34,648 nt of DNA, from the NCBI GenBank assembly GCA_023409955.1, contig JAEYQQ010000066.1:1-34648 (forward strand). Direction: 5' to 3'. Source of the stretch: Bacillota bacterium. GTDB lineage: Bacteria > Bacillota > Clostridia > Christensenellales > Aristaeellaceae. Positions 17,483 to 26,059 of this stretch are shown one piece after another. Position numbers and translations under genes: made by a program. Under the pieces are notes generated by a model. That model ran no database searches. It had not been told where the DNA came from and saw only the letters and a program-made list of their open reading frames with translations. Positions within the stretch are counted from its first letter, which is position 1. Every line of letters begins with the position of its first letter.

Positions 17483-19135
17483 TCAAAATCCATAGGTGGA
17501 TAGCTGGTTTTCTTCATACCGGAACCAATCAAACTCTGCCCATTTTTCCATGGTATGGGTGTCCTGTGCAAACATGCCAACAAATGCTCCTGTAAAACAA
17601 CCGCAACGGCTGGCTTCGTCAGACAGCATGCTCATGTCCATCTTAGGTCCAATCTGATGATACAGAACCGAATCGGTGCTGTATTCAAAGGTTAGTTCAG
17701 CGTCATGGATACTGGCACGGAGAATAACAGTCGCATTTGTAGGTACACAGGCAGAGGCTTCGAAGATCTGCATATGCTTGTGCAAAAATGCATATACCTT
17801 CAATTCGGAATCGCCTGTTGCTTGATTATATGTCTTATACACGCAATAATGACTTTCACTGTCATAATAGCAGGTAAGTCCAGCCATGTGATGATAATGA
17901 TCCGGCTCAAAATACATCGAAGTAGTAACCTGCGCTTTAAAAGAAGTAAGGCGCCTGGCCAAGAGACTAACATCATAATTGCTTGACAGAGATTGGCGCC
18001 CACGAAGACGCAAAAACCCCTTACGACTTATAACATCCGCCCAATCCGGTGTAATCTCGTTGCGCGGTGTGCAAAAGCAAAGTTGGAGTTTTCTATCGTC
18101 AAAATCATATTGTATTGGTTCAGGGGGAAACGGATGGGCAGGCAGTGCTGGCGCTGGCACCTTATCCTCCGGGAGATGGCATCCGGATGCCATGGCAAGC
18201 CATCCGTCAGGTGTCCAGGCCATCTTTTGGATAGCAGTTTCCCGGCCAAGAATGCAGCGGAGTTGGGGTAGTACCGGGCGGGCACACAGGTGTGCCATAT
18301 ACCATTCACCACCCGTAGTATCAACCAGGCAGCCATGGCCTGCCTTTTGTAACCTTACCAGCGGATTATATCTCTCCGGCTGTAAAAAGTGTGCACTCTC
18401 CGTACCTATGAAATCTTCTGCAGCACTGCTGAGAATCGGATTGTGGGGGCAGGCTTCATATGGTCCTAAAATAGATGCTGATCTTGCCAAGGCCACACAA
18501 TGACCATATCCCGTACCTCCCTCAGCCGTAAAAAGATAATACCAACCGTCCTTTTTAAACAGATGTGCGCCTTCCACAAATCTTCTTGAAGTTGCGCCAT
18601 GGCTGATTACGACCGGCTTTCCCACAAGCTTTTTGTCACTCATGTCAAACTGCTGGATCACAATAGAGCGCTTATCAATGTTTTCAGGCCGAAAATCCCT
18701 GTCCTTATTCAATATCCACTTTGTGCCATCCTCATCATGGAATATGGACGGATCAAAACCGCTGGAGTTGATGTAGAGCGGTTGGCTCCATTCACCCAGT
18801 ATGTCCTCGGTCCAAATCATGTAGTTTTCCACGTCAAACAGCCAGGGATTTCGATTCACCACCTTCGAATAGACCAAATAAAAACGCCTCTCTGATTCGC
18901 AATAGCTCAACCCGGGGGCCCAAACACCGCGGGATGGTTTTACGCCCGTAAGGTCAATTTGCTTTCTAGACTTGAGCAGGTGGCCTATCTGGTGCCAATG
19001 ACATAGATCCTTGGAATGATAAAGAGGAACGCCAGGAAACCATTCAAAAGAAGATGTTACCATGTAAAAATCGCTTTCTACACGGATGATAGATGGGTCT
19101 GGATGAAACCCCGGAAGTACTGGATTATTGATCAA
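17483..19135 (-). CDS. GH43 beta-xylosidase (xylan 1,4-beta-xylosidase)
   Basis: Releases xylose from xylo-oligosaccharides, probably in the cytoplasm since no signal peptide is present. The start is a TTG at 19135 with TAGGAGG seven bases upstream. The family opening NPVLPGFHPDPSI holds the base Asp13. Asp128 (GFDPSIFHDEDG) is the modulator and Glu188 (RFVEGAHLF) the acid, at the spacing of known GH43 xylosidases. Residues from about 330 form the usual C-terminal concanavalin-like domain. At 550 residues it has the standard length. It starts 47 bases after the LacI gene and is probably controlled by it. Confidence 0.92.
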   Translation of the reverse strand: MINNPVLPGFHPDPSIIRVESDFYMVTSSFEWFPGVPLYHSKDLCHWHQIGHLLKSRKQIDLTGVKPSRGVWAPGLSYCESERRFYLVYSKVVNRNPWLFDVENYMIWTEDILGEWSQPLYINSSGFDPSIFHDEDGTKWILNKDRDFRPENIDKRSIVIQQFDMSDKKLVGKPVVISHGATSRRFVEGAHLFKKDGWYYLFTAEGGTGYGHCVALARSASILGPYEACPHNPILSSAAEDFIGTESAHFLQPERYNPLVRLQKAGHGCLVDTTGGEWYMAHLCARPVLPQLRCILGRETAIQKMAWTPDGWLAMASGCHLPEDKVPAPALPAHPFPPEPIQYDFDDRKLQLCFCTPRNEITPDWADVISRKGFLRLRGRQSLSSNYDVSLLARRLTSFKAQVTTSMYFEPDHYHHMAGLTCYYDSESHYCVYKTYNQATGDSELKVYAFLHKHMQIFEASACVPTNATVILRASIHDAELTFEYSTDSVLYHQIGPKMDMSMLSDEASRCGCFTGAFVGMFAQDTHTMEKWAEFDWFRYEENQLSTYGF

Positions 19136-19182
19136 GCAAACGCCTCCTAACTAGTTCTCTTAACGACCCTACCCAAAGAAGG

Positions 19183-20220
19183 TCAACTATTTTGCCGATG
19201 CCTTTTTACGGTATGGCCCTTGTAAAGCGTCATTGGGTATATAACTGGCTGGACGCCTTCTGCGTTGGAGAGCTTTTTAATAAGGAGATCTGCTGCAATC
19301 TTACCAAGATCGGAGACTGGTTGAGCCATCGTAGTCAAGTCTGGCAGCAAACCAGCCAAATCCATTTCGTTCGTTAGATGATCAAAACCAGCAATTGATA
19401 AAGCATCAGGAATATCTATTCCAGCTTCCTTGGCTGCCAGGTATCCGCCAAAAGCAGCTGCATCATTCGCAAACAGTATGGCAGAAAACTCGGCGCGTTT
19501 TGACAACAAACGCTTCATGCACCAATAACCGTCTTCAAACATAAAACCGCATGGTATAACACTGTTTTCCGTAAGCGGAATGCCTTCATCCTGCATGGCC
19601 TTCACAAATCCCTCCATTCTGTCACGGGCAATGCTGCCATCCAGCGGCCCTGAAGCGTGGAGTATGTTTACATGCCCCTGTTTCAACAGATATTTGGTGG
19701 CCTGATAAGCACCATCAAAATTGTCAACACTCACACTTGTGATCCGTTCATCCTTCGTGTGATTTTGTATGATCACAAATGGAATGCCAGATGCAACAAG
19801 AAAGTCGATATCATCCGGCTGTAGGTCATTCTCCAGGGCAATGATCAGGCCGTCAACCCCTTTTTGAATAAGCGTCTTTATATATCGCTTGTATTCTTTT
19901 GTGAAGGAACGTAGCCTGATATTGCTTTTGCTGTTAGCCAAAAGAATGCCATAACTTGTGTTCTGTGACACGAATTGCTCTATGCCAGCGTATATACCTG
20001 CCCAAAAGGGTTGCGTAATATTGTATACTAGTATGCCAATCACATCATTGCGTTTACTGGCCAAGGAGCGGGCTGCTGCATTGGGGATATAGTTCATGCT
20101 CTCAATGATTTGCCGGATTGCCTGCCGCGTTTTTTCGTTCACACTGGGGTGATTGTTCACTACACGCGATACTGTTGCACGGGACACACCTGATTTACTT
20201 GCGATCTCATCAATGTTCAT
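19183..20220 (-). CDS. LacI-family transcriptional regulator
   Basis: A 345-residue repressor. The N-terminal helix-turn-helix reads MNIDEIASKSGVSRATVSRV and is followed by a hinge and a periplasmic-binding-protein-like sugar domain. The start at 20220 follows AGGAGA and gives the standard LacI beginning; an in-frame ATG at 20361 would add 47 residues of unrelated sequence and cover the operator. It is the first gene of a minus-strand pair with the beta-xylosidase. Operator-like palindromes at 20288-20299 and 20418-20449 point to self-control. The related site at 16333 may extend its control to the second importer. The ligand is probably a xylose-type sugar, by context. Confidence 0.92.
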   Translation of the reverse strand: MNIDEIASKSGVSRATVSRVVNNHPSVNEKTRQAIRQIIESMNYIPNAAARSLASKRNDVIGILVYNITQPFWAGIYAGIEQFVSQNTSYGILLANSKSNIRLRSFTKEYKRYIKTLIQKGVDGLIIALENDLQPDDIDFLVASGIPFVIIQNHTKDERITSVSVDNFDGAYQATKYLLKQGHVNILHASGPLDGSIARDRMEGFVKAMQDEGIPLTENSVIPCGFMFEDGYWCMKRLLSKRAEFSAILFANDAAAFGGYLAAKEAGIDIPDALSIAGFDHLTNEMDLAGLLPDLTTMAQPVSDLGKIAADLLIKKLSNAEGVQPVIYPMTLYKGHTVKRHRQNS

Positions 20221-20287
20221 AGCGTATTCTCCTGATATGTTAATCACGCATTTTCCAAACTGAACGAATGAGAGAGATAAACGTTTA

Positions 20288-20299
20288 GGAAGCGCTTCC
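20288..20299. promoter_or_regulatory. LacI operator (perfect 12-bp palindrome)
   Basis: GGAAGCGCTTCC is a perfect palindrome with the central CG typical of LacI/CcpA operators. It lies 68 bases upstream of the LacI start codon, where a bound repressor would block transcription of its own gene. Confidence 0.65.
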
Positions 20300-20417
20300 A
20301 ACGACATGTTACAATGCACATTATGCACCATCAACATTTTTTCTTCATGAGATATGTTCATACAGCTTATGATGAGTTGTAAATGATAATTGCCTATTTA
20401 GTTAATATGCGTGTTGT

Positions 20418-20449
20418 TGATATGGAAGCGGTAACAATTTTCCATATCA
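20418..20449. promoter_or_regulatory. Inverted repeat overlapping a cre-like site upstream of lacI
   Basis: TGATATGGAA (20418-20427) and TTCCATATCA (20440-20449) are exact reverse complements. The left arm overlaps TGGAAGCGGTAACA (20423-20436), which fits the cre consensus at all positions but one. Possible second operator or hairpin. Confidence 0.55.
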
Positions 20450-20485
20450 CAAGAATTCAATGCATTAATCACCACATAGCAGGTG

Positions 20486-20536
20486 TTCTCTTTCAACGGC
20501 AACTCTTTCGTTAAAACATAGCGTTTTGAAAGAGAA
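20486..20536. repeat. 11-bp inverted repeat beyond the garR stop
   Basis: TTCTCTTTCAA (20486-20496) and TTGAAAGAGAA (20526-20536) are exact reverse complements with a 29-base loop. It begins 20 bases after the stop of the reductase gene on the minus strand. It may mark the 3' end of the operon transcript, but no T-run follows. Confidence 0.5.
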
Positions 20537-20555
20537 GTCTCTCATAATGTTTTTG

Positions 20556-21446
20556 TTATTTTTGATCTGTTAAAACAAGGTCAACCAGCTTTTCATAATG
20601 CTTAACAATTGCGCTGTGATCGCTGGATCCTTCCCCCGCTGCAGAAAGCTCCTTGAGAACCTTTTGAATCTGTGCCGTCATTGGCAAACCTGCGCCAACT
20701 GCTTCGCCTGTTTCCAGCGCATTATTCAAATCCTTGATATGCAGGTCAATACGGAAACCCGGTTTGAAGTTGCCATCCAGCATCATTGGTGCTTTAGCAT
20801 TCATAACGGTTGAACCGGCAAGACCGCCTTTGATTGCTTCAAAAACCTTCCTGGGATCGGTTCCGGCCTTCTTTGCAAAAAGCAGGCCTTCCGAAAGGGC
20901 GGAAATGTTCAGGGCAACGATGATCTGATTTGTCAGCTTGCAGGTATTTCCGCTGCCAATGGGTCCAACCAGCGTAAAGGAGGCGCCCATGACCTCAAAT
21001 AGCGGCTTGGCTTCTTCGAAATCTTTTTCCTCGCCGCCAACCATGATTGCCAGAGTACCATCGATGGCTTTGGGTTCTCCGCCGGATACTGGTGCATCCA
21101 ACATGCGGATACCCTTTTCCGCAAGCGTTGCCTGTATTTCTTTGCTTGCCTCCGGTGCGATGGAAGACATATCCACAACCAACGTACCAGGCTTGGCAAA
21201 GTCTATCACGCTCCCCCTTTCCAATACAACCTGTTTGACCTGTGGGCTGTTGGGGAGCATGGTGATAATAAGTTCACAGTTTTGCGCCACTTCGCCAATT
21301 GACATACACATTTGCGCGCCGCAAGCGCCTAGTTCTTCTACAGATGCCTGTGCGATGTCATATACACTTAGTTTGTAGCCAGCTTTGATAAGATTCTTCG
21401 CCATGGGCTTTCCCATGATTCCAAGGCCAATAAATCCGACTTGCAT
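20556..21446 (-). CDS. garR: Tartronate semialdehyde reductase (2-hydroxy-3-oxopropionate reductase)
   Basis: Reduces tartronate semialdehyde to D-glycerate with NAD(P)H. The 296-residue protein follows E. coli GarR closely as I recall it: GLGIMGKPMAKNL nucleotide site at 7-19, DAPVSGGEPKAIDGTL substrate loop, GNTCKLTNQ with the catalytic Lys at about 171, GGLAGSTV, GFRIDLHIKDL and SDHSA. These make GarR more likely than hydroxyisobutyrate dehydrogenase or the sulfolactaldehyde reductase YihU. AAGGAAGA precedes the ATG. It is the last gene of the operon, 10 bases after the transketolase C subunit. No glycerate kinase or glyoxylate carboligase gene is in view. Confidence 0.85.
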   Translation of the reverse strand: MQVGFIGLGIMGKPMAKNLIKAGYKLSVYDIAQASVEELGACGAQMCMSIGEVAQNCELIITMLPNSPQVKQVVLERGSVIDFAKPGTLVVDMSSIAPEASKEIQATLAEKGIRMLDAPVSGGEPKAIDGTLAIMVGGEEKDFEEAKPLFEVMGASFTLVGPIGSGNTCKLTNQIIVALNISALSEGLLFAKKAGTDPRKVFEAIKGGLAGSTVMNAKAPMMLDGNFKPGFRIDLHIKDLNNALETGEAVGAGLPMTAQIQKVLKELSAAGEGSSDHSAIVKHYEKLVDLVLTDQK

Positions 21447-21456
21447 ATTTTCTTCC

Positions 21457-22389
21457 TTACTTCAAGGCCAAAACTGCCTTGACTTTCTCAAGGATGTCTA
21501 CGGGCAGCAAGTGGTATTTTCCCAGCAGCTCCTCATACTTCATGGCGGAGGTGCCAAAGGTATCGTTAATTCCCAGCAGCATCACCGGTATCTTTACTGT
21601 AGAGAGAGCCTCCAATATCGCTGAACCAAGACCACCATAAATACTATGCTCTTCGGCTGTGATAACACCTTTCATGCCCTTGCAGTAGTTCTTGACTGCT
21701 TGCGTATCCAGCGGTTTGATGGTGCTGACATTAACAACCCGCAGGGAGATGCCCTCGCCTTCAAGGGCCTGAGCCGCCATCAGGGCATGGGAAACCATAA
21801 TGCCAGAAGCGAAAACGACCACATCCCCGCCTTCTCTTATCAAATTCATTTTGCCAATCTTGTATTCTTGGCTGGGGTCTGTCAGAATCGGTAGGTCGTT
21901 TCTATTAATGCGAATGTAGCAAGGGCCATTCCATTCTGCCATAGCCCTCACCATCTGCTCTGTCTCTACCGCATCCACAGGGGATAACACCGCCATATTC
22001 GGCAATACCCGCATGATCGCTATATCGTCCACCGACTGGTGTGTTTTTCCATCTCCAAAGTCGGAGAGGCCGGCGGAGGAACCGCAAATTTTCACGTTCA
22101 GCCTGGGGATGCAAATCGAAGAACGAATCTGATCATATGGCCTGCCGGAGGCAAACACAGCAAAGGAGTTGATAAATGCTGTTTTTCCTATTAGTGCAAG
22201 ACCCGCCGCAACGGAAGCCATGTTTTGCTCGGCAATGCCCATCTGATAATACCGGTCGGGATATGCTGCAGCGAAGAGGTTGGTCATGGTTGACTTTCCA
22301 AGATCGGCTTCCAGCACAACAACATGCTCATTGGTTTTCCCCAGATCCACAAGGGCTTCGCCATAGGCTTGCCTTGAACTGTTGGTCAT
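21457..22389 (-). CDS. Transketolase, C-terminal subunit (split enzyme)
   Basis: Carries the pyrimidine-binding and C-terminal domains of a split transketolase, 310 residues. The cofactor-activating Glu lies in MGIAEQNM at about 51-58. The stretch SAGLSDFGDGKTHQS matches the active-site region of the family. Its ATG overlaps the stop of the N subunit by four bases (ATGA), so both are made together. Transketolases move a two-carbon ketol unit between sugar phosphates. A second, substrate-specific copy within a catabolic operon suggests action on an unusual ketose. Confidence 0.9.
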   Translation of the reverse strand: MTNSSRQAYGEALVDLGKTNEHVVVLEADLGKSTMTNLFAAAYPDRYYQMGIAEQNMASVAAGLALIGKTAFINSFAVFASGRPYDQIRSSICIPRLNVKICGSSAGLSDFGDGKTHQSVDDIAIMRVLPNMAVLSPVDAVETEQMVRAMAEWNGPCYIRINRNDLPILTDPSQEYKIGKMNLIREGGDVVVFASGIMVSHALMAAQALEGEGISLRVVNVSTIKPLDTQAVKNYCKGMKGVITAEEHSIYGGLGSAILEALSTVKIPVMLLGINDTFGTSAMKYEELLGKYHLLPVDILEKVKAVLALK

Positions 22390-23228
22390 AATGAAATCTC
22401 CTCTCGCATCTGCTCAATAGCCGCCAACGCCAGCGCATACTGCTCATCTGTCATGGAAGCATTATGAAACTGCGCCTTTCCCTCCGCAAATGCAAACCCT
22501 TTCCCCTTGATGGTATGAGCTAGAATCAGTGTCGGCTGCCCCTTTGTTTCCTTTGCGGCGTCCAACGCCTCCAAAATTTGCTCTATATCATGACCATCAA
22601 TTTCAAAAACCTTCCAACCAAAAGCCACCCATTTTTCTTTTAGGTTTTCAATCGGAAAAACATTTGCCGTTTCAGCCGTAGCCTGTACCTTGTTGAAGTC
22701 TAATATAGCACAAAGATTATCCGCATTAAAAGCGCTGGCAGCCATCGCCGCTTCCCAAATCTGGCCTTCTGCAAGCTCACCGTCACCTACGACGCAGAAA
22801 ACACGTGAAGCGCTCTTATTGAGCTTTAAGCCTAGCGCCATGCCAAGGGAAATAGACAAGCCTTGACCCAAGGAGCCCGTAACTGCTTCAATGCCAGGGG
22901 TTTGATCCATATCTGGATGCCCCTGAAGCGTTCCGCCCAGTGTCTTAACCTTTGGCAATTCCGCCCGGTCAAAGTAGCCTAGTTCTACAAGGCAGGCATA
23001 CTGTGCAAGCACCGCGTGACCTTTGCTGAATACACAGCGGTCACGCCTTTCATCCTTCGGATCAGCGTACACGTTCATATGATCAAAATATAAAGCAGCC
23101 ACGATGTCAGCAATGGACATGCTGCCACCCAGATGCCCAATTTTGCCTGGCGGGATCATATGAAGAATGTTTTCTCGAATATCAATCGCCTTTTTCATTA
23201 ATGCTGACAATCTATCCTGTTCGTACAT
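22386..23228 (-). CDS. Transketolase, N-terminal subunit (split enzyme)
   Basis: Thiamine-diphosphate-binding half of the split transketolase, 280 residues. The cofactor motif reads VVGDGELAEGQIWEA, then NLCAILDFNKVQ. The substrate region GHLGGSMSIADIVAALYF and the HPDMDQTPGIEAVTGSLGQG segment are standard for the family. GGAGGAGATATA precedes the ATG at 23228. It lies 13 bases after the SDR gene and overlaps the C subunit by four bases. Confidence 0.92.
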   Translation of the reverse strand: MYEQDRLSALMKKAIDIRENILHMIPPGKIGHLGGSMSIADIVAALYFDHMNVYADPKDERRDRCVFSKGHAVLAQYACLVELGYFDRAELPKVKTLGGTLQGHPDMDQTPGIEAVTGSLGQGLSISLGMALGLKLNKSASRVFCVVGDGELAEGQIWEAAMAASAFNADNLCAILDFNKVQATAETANVFPIENLKEKWVAFGWKVFEIDGHDIEQILEALDAAKETKGQPTLILAHTIKGKGFAFAEGKAQFHNASMTDEQYALALAAIEQMREEISL

Positions 23229-23241
23229 TATATCTCCTCCA

Positions 23242-23994
23242 TCAGTAGCAAGTAACTCCGCCGTCTATGGGCAGTGCAATACCATTAATAAACATTGCTT
23301 CTTCAGACGCAAGGTAAAGGACAGCATTTGATACATCTTCAGCCGAGGCCAGCCGACCGAGGGGTACTTCATCCAGACGCTGTTTCTTTTTCTCCGGATC
23401 GCGGAACAACGCTTGCACAAAGGGAGTATCCACGGTGCTTGGATGGATGGAGTTGCAGCGGATACCATCCTTTGCATAGCGAGCGGCAATCGACTTGGTA
23501 AGCAGTGTGACTGCGCCTTTTGTAGCAGTGTATGCTTCTGGGGTATACTTATGGCCGATCAGGCCACATACGGATGACGTATTAATTATGGCACCGCCGC
23601 CCATTTTGCGCATGATCGGTATAGCGTATTTGCAGCCTAAAAACGTGCTTCCTGTGTTTACATTCATCATGGTGTTCCACTCGTCGATAGACATCTCTTC
23701 TATGGGCTTTCTGATGTTAATGCCGGCATTGTTGACAAGTACATCTACCCTGCCTGTCTCTGCCAGCACTGCATCCATCGCATCCTTCCAATCGTTTTCT
23801 TTGACCAAGTCCACTTTTTTAAAGCTTGCCTTCCCGCCCAAAGAACGGATTTCTTGTACGGTCTCTTCGCCCTTTAGCGTATCCAGGTCAAAAATGAAGA
23901 TGACCGCCCCGTTTGCAGCTAAAAGCTTTGACATGCTGGAGCCGAGACCTCCTGCACCACCGGTGATCACAATGGTCTTACCTTTTACGTTCAT
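23242..23994 (-). CDS. Short-chain dehydrogenase/reductase (SDR)
   Basis: NAD(P)-dependent oxidoreductase of 250 residues. The Rossmann motif is TGGAGGLG at 11-18, NNAG at about 87-90, and the catalytic YTATK with the preceding Ser in NTSSVCG. The Asp after the second strand (FIFDLD) favours NAD. First gene of the operon, with CAGGAG before its ATG. It probably oxidises the entry sugar, polyol or sugar acid to the keto form used by the transketolase; this is inference. Sequence alone does not fix the substrate. Confidence 0.88.
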   Translation of the reverse strand: MNVKGKTIVITGGAGGLGSSMSKLLAANGAVIFIFDLDTLKGEETVQEIRSLGGKASFKKVDLVKENDWKDAMDAVLAETGRVDVLVNNAGINIRKPIEEMSIDEWNTMMNVNTGSTFLGCKYAIPIMRKMGGGAIINTSSVCGLIGHKYTPEAYTATKGAVTLLTKSIAARYAKDGIRCNSIHPSTVDTPFVQALFRDPEKKKQRLDEVPLGRLASAEDVSNAVLYLASEEAMFINGIALPIDGGVTCY

Positions 23995-24133
23995 ATATAG
24001 CTCCTGAAATTATTATGTGTGTATTCTGTTCATTGGTATAATCTACTGATACAGCCACCCATAGGATAGAGAAAAAGCGTGAGATGCATCAAGTAATACA
24101 ACACTCTATGATGTATGAAAGGTGTACATTTTG

Positions 24134-24182
24134 TTGTCTGACGTATGACAATTATTATAGTGTAGGTGGTAGAAGATGTCAA
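24134..24182 (-). promoter_or_regulatory. Consensus promoter and GntR-type operator of the SDR-transketolase-garR operon
   Basis: On the minus strand TTGACA (24182-24177) and TATAAT (24159-24154) are 17 bases apart, a perfect sigma-A promoter. Just downstream, over the expected start point, lies TTGTCATACGTCAGACAA (24151-24134), with TTGTC/GACAA arms and two adjacent GT-N3-AC cores as in FCD-type GntR sites. A repressor bound here would block initiation. Confidence 0.7.
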
Positions 24183-24205
24183 CCTTTGATCAGATATTTG
24201 CAACA

Positions 24206-24234
24206 TTGACGATGTAGTACTGAAAAGTTATAAT
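24206..24234 (+). promoter_or_regulatory. Promoter of the GntR regulator gene
   Basis: TTGACG (24206-24211) and TATAAT (24229-24234) are 17 bases apart, one mismatch from consensus. The spacer contains GTAGTAC, a lone GT-N3-AC core that might allow self-control. Its -35 box lies 23 bases from that of the divergent operon. Confidence 0.7.
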
Positions 24235-24270
24235 GTGTTTATATGTAAACAATGTGGTAGGAGTATATGC

Positions 24271-24984
24271 ATGTTTCAAGCCATTAAGCAAAACAACGGA
24301 TTGTTATCCTCTCAAATTGCAGAGAAAATTGTTGAGTACATCAACAATAGTGAACTTAAGGAAAACAATCGTTTGCCAAATGAAGAAACACTTGCGAAGA
24401 TGCTAAATGTTAGCCGAAGCACAGTTCGAGAAGCGATAAAGCTTCTTGTTTCCTTAAATGTATTATATGTCGTTCGAGGACATGGGACGTACATATCTGA
24501 AAAACCCGGCATCGTAAGCGATCCTTTTGGTTTCAGCTTTGTACGTGATAAGCGTAAGCTTGCTTTTGACCTGATGGAAATGCGAATGATAATCGAGCCG
24601 AAAATTGCTGATTTTGCGGCAAGGCGAGCAACAGAATCCGATATTATACAGCTTGAGATGTTGGCCAAAGAAGTGGAAACGCAGATATTGGCCGGTAATA
24701 ATCACGCTCAAAAAGATATTGAACTGCATGTAATGATATCGAAATGCAGTAAGAACGACGTTGTTTCAACCATTATTCCAATACTGAATCAGTCTGTACA
24801 GTTGTTTGTAAAGATCACAAAAGAAAGCTTACTACAGCCTACAATATATGGGCATCGGAAAATCGTCGAGGCTATTAAAAATCATCATCCTGAAGTGGCA
24901 TCAGCAACAATGAAGCATCATCTGCAAATAAACAAGGATGAGCTGGAAAGAGCAGCTTTAAATGGTGTTTTTGATAACATATAA
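24271..24984 (+). CDS. GntR-family regulator, FadR/FCD subfamily
   Basis: A 237-residue regulator with an N-terminal winged helix (LPNEETLAKMLNVSRSTVRE) and a C-terminal all-helical FCD ligand domain. The FCD metal-site histidines are visible in ELHVMI, GHRKIVEAI and KHHL. The start at 24271 follows AGGAG by seven bases; a GTG at 24235 lies inside the -10 box. It is divergent from the SDR-transketolase-garR operon and very probably represses it. FCD members usually respond to small carboxylates, such as sugar acids, lactate or pyruvate, which fits a GarR-containing pathway. A terminator follows. Confidence 0.9.
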   Translation: MFQAIKQNNGLLSSQIAEKIVEYINNSELKENNRLPNEETLAKMLNVSRSTVREAIKLLVSLNVLYVVRGHGTYISEKPGIVSDPFGFSFVRDKRKLAFDLMEMRMIIEPKIADFAARRATESDIIQLEMLAKEVETQILAGNNHAQKDIELHVMISKCSKNDVVSTIIPILNQSVQLFVKITKESLLQPTIYGHRKIVEAIKNHHPEVASATMKHHLQINKDELERAALNGVFDNI

Positions 24985-25050
24985 CAAATAGTCGTTAAAT
25001 CTGCTATTGCACTTTTCATCTCGAAGATTCGTAATAATTTTACAAATGAA

Positions 25051-25085
25051 AATGCCCTGTAATGTTTGTGTTACAAGGCATTTTT
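25051..25085. terminator. Bidirectional rho-independent terminator
   Basis: AATGCCCTGTAA (25051-25062) pairs with TTACAAGGCATT (25071-25082) with one mismatch and runs into T on both strands. It separates the convergent GntR and PHP genes. Confidence 0.85.
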
Positions 25086-25126
25086 GATGGTCGAGGTAAC
25101 TGACAGCCCATTTACAAAAGCATATC

Positions 25127-25879
25127 TTACCTGTCTTGTCTATTTGAAAAGTCAAATATATAGTCTGCATGTTCCGTTGTTCTCAGTTCATGAATATGAA
25201 TTCTTATTTCACGCGTTTTTTTAAGATAATGAGCAAAATCATGTTCATTCTGTATATCATCAGGCATATGTATTCCGCAAATAGGCCGATAGGCATCTGC
25301 ATGATAATCACCACCGCAGGTAGGAATCAGGCCTGTATTTGTTGCGATTTCAATAATCTCATCACTATGGGTAGCATCATAGAGGGGATGACAATTGATC
25401 TCGATACCATGCAGAGAATGGGTGTCTAGCACATGTCCGCCATTTCGGAACGGATGCGCTTGAACAAGCAGACCATAAGATTCATCCACGAGCTGATAAA
25501 GTTTCTGTTGTGGATATTCAAACATACGTGGATTCTTCAAAACGAAATCCGGTTGAATACCATAGATGAGGAGATGGGCATTATCATGCAGTTTGGCTGT
25601 CACCTCTATTCCAAAAAAAAGCTTGATGCCTTTCGCCTTTGCACATTCTTGCGCATAGGTATACTCTGCAACATAGCTTGCAGCAAATGCTTCTGCATCA
25701 TCATTGATGAGGTAACACTCTTGATAATGGTTTGTCAAGCATAACGCATCCAACCCTACCTCTTTGGCTGCTTTTATCACATCCGGCGCAGCAATTCTGC
25801 AGCAACGGCTAATACCCGAAGAATGGCAATGCATATCAATCAGCAAGCTTAATTCATTCCTATCGTTCATAGGACGCAT
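25127..25879 (-). CDS. PHP-domain metal-dependent phosphoesterase-type protein
   Basis: A 250-residue single-domain PHP protein. Metal ligands are visible: DMHCH (His17, His19), LTNHY, GIEVTAK, QAHPFR and CGGDYH. This class hydrolyses phosphoesters or related small molecules, but the substrate is not readable. It stands alone between two terminator or promoter elements with its own promoter (25933-25960), so it is not clearly part of the transketolase operon. The ATG at 25879 is used here; the ATG at 25870 is equally possible because neither has a strong ribosome site. Confidence 0.82.
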   Translation of the reverse strand: MRPMNDRNELSLLIDMHCHSSGISRCCRIAAPDVIKAAKEVGLDALCLTNHYQECYLINDDAEAFAASYVAEYTYAQECAKAKGIKLFFGIEVTAKLHDNAHLLIYGIQPDFVLKNPRMFEYPQQKLYQLVDESYGLLVQAHPFRNGGHVLDTHSLHGIEINCHPLYDATHSDEIIEIATNTGLIPTCGGDYHADAYRPICGIHMPDDIQNEHDFAHYLKKTREIRIHIHELRTTEHADYIFDFSNRQDR

Positions 25880-25932
25880 TATCTGATCCCAAGCAGTAGA
25901 ATAATTGCCCTATATATTAATGTTCATAATAC

Positions 25933-25960
25933 ATTATATCATTTATTACTTATGTAACAA
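25933..25960 (-). promoter_or_regulatory. Promoter of the PHP gene
   Basis: On the minus strand TTGTTA (25960-25955) and TATAAT (25938-25933) are 16 bases apart, and the -10 box has the extended form TGATATAAT. Confidence 0.6.
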
Positions 25961-26059
25961 GAGTGAAAAATGGTTTGCTTATATCTAAATATTTATATGA
26001 TAAATAGTTACTGAGCCAAAAGACCATAAGGTGGCATGTGGAACCGGTGAGGTCTTCGT

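Noticed and set aside
20221..20361. N-terminal extension of the LacI protein by 47 residues
   Set aside because: It would place unrelated sequence before the standard LacI start and cover a perfect operator palindrome; AGGAGA supports 20220.
20556..23228. Sulfoquinovose transketolase pathway (split transketolase plus YihU-like reductase)
   Set aside because: The reductase carries GarR hallmark motifs rather than YihU features, and no sulfoquinovosidase, isomerase or sulfonate exporter gene is present.
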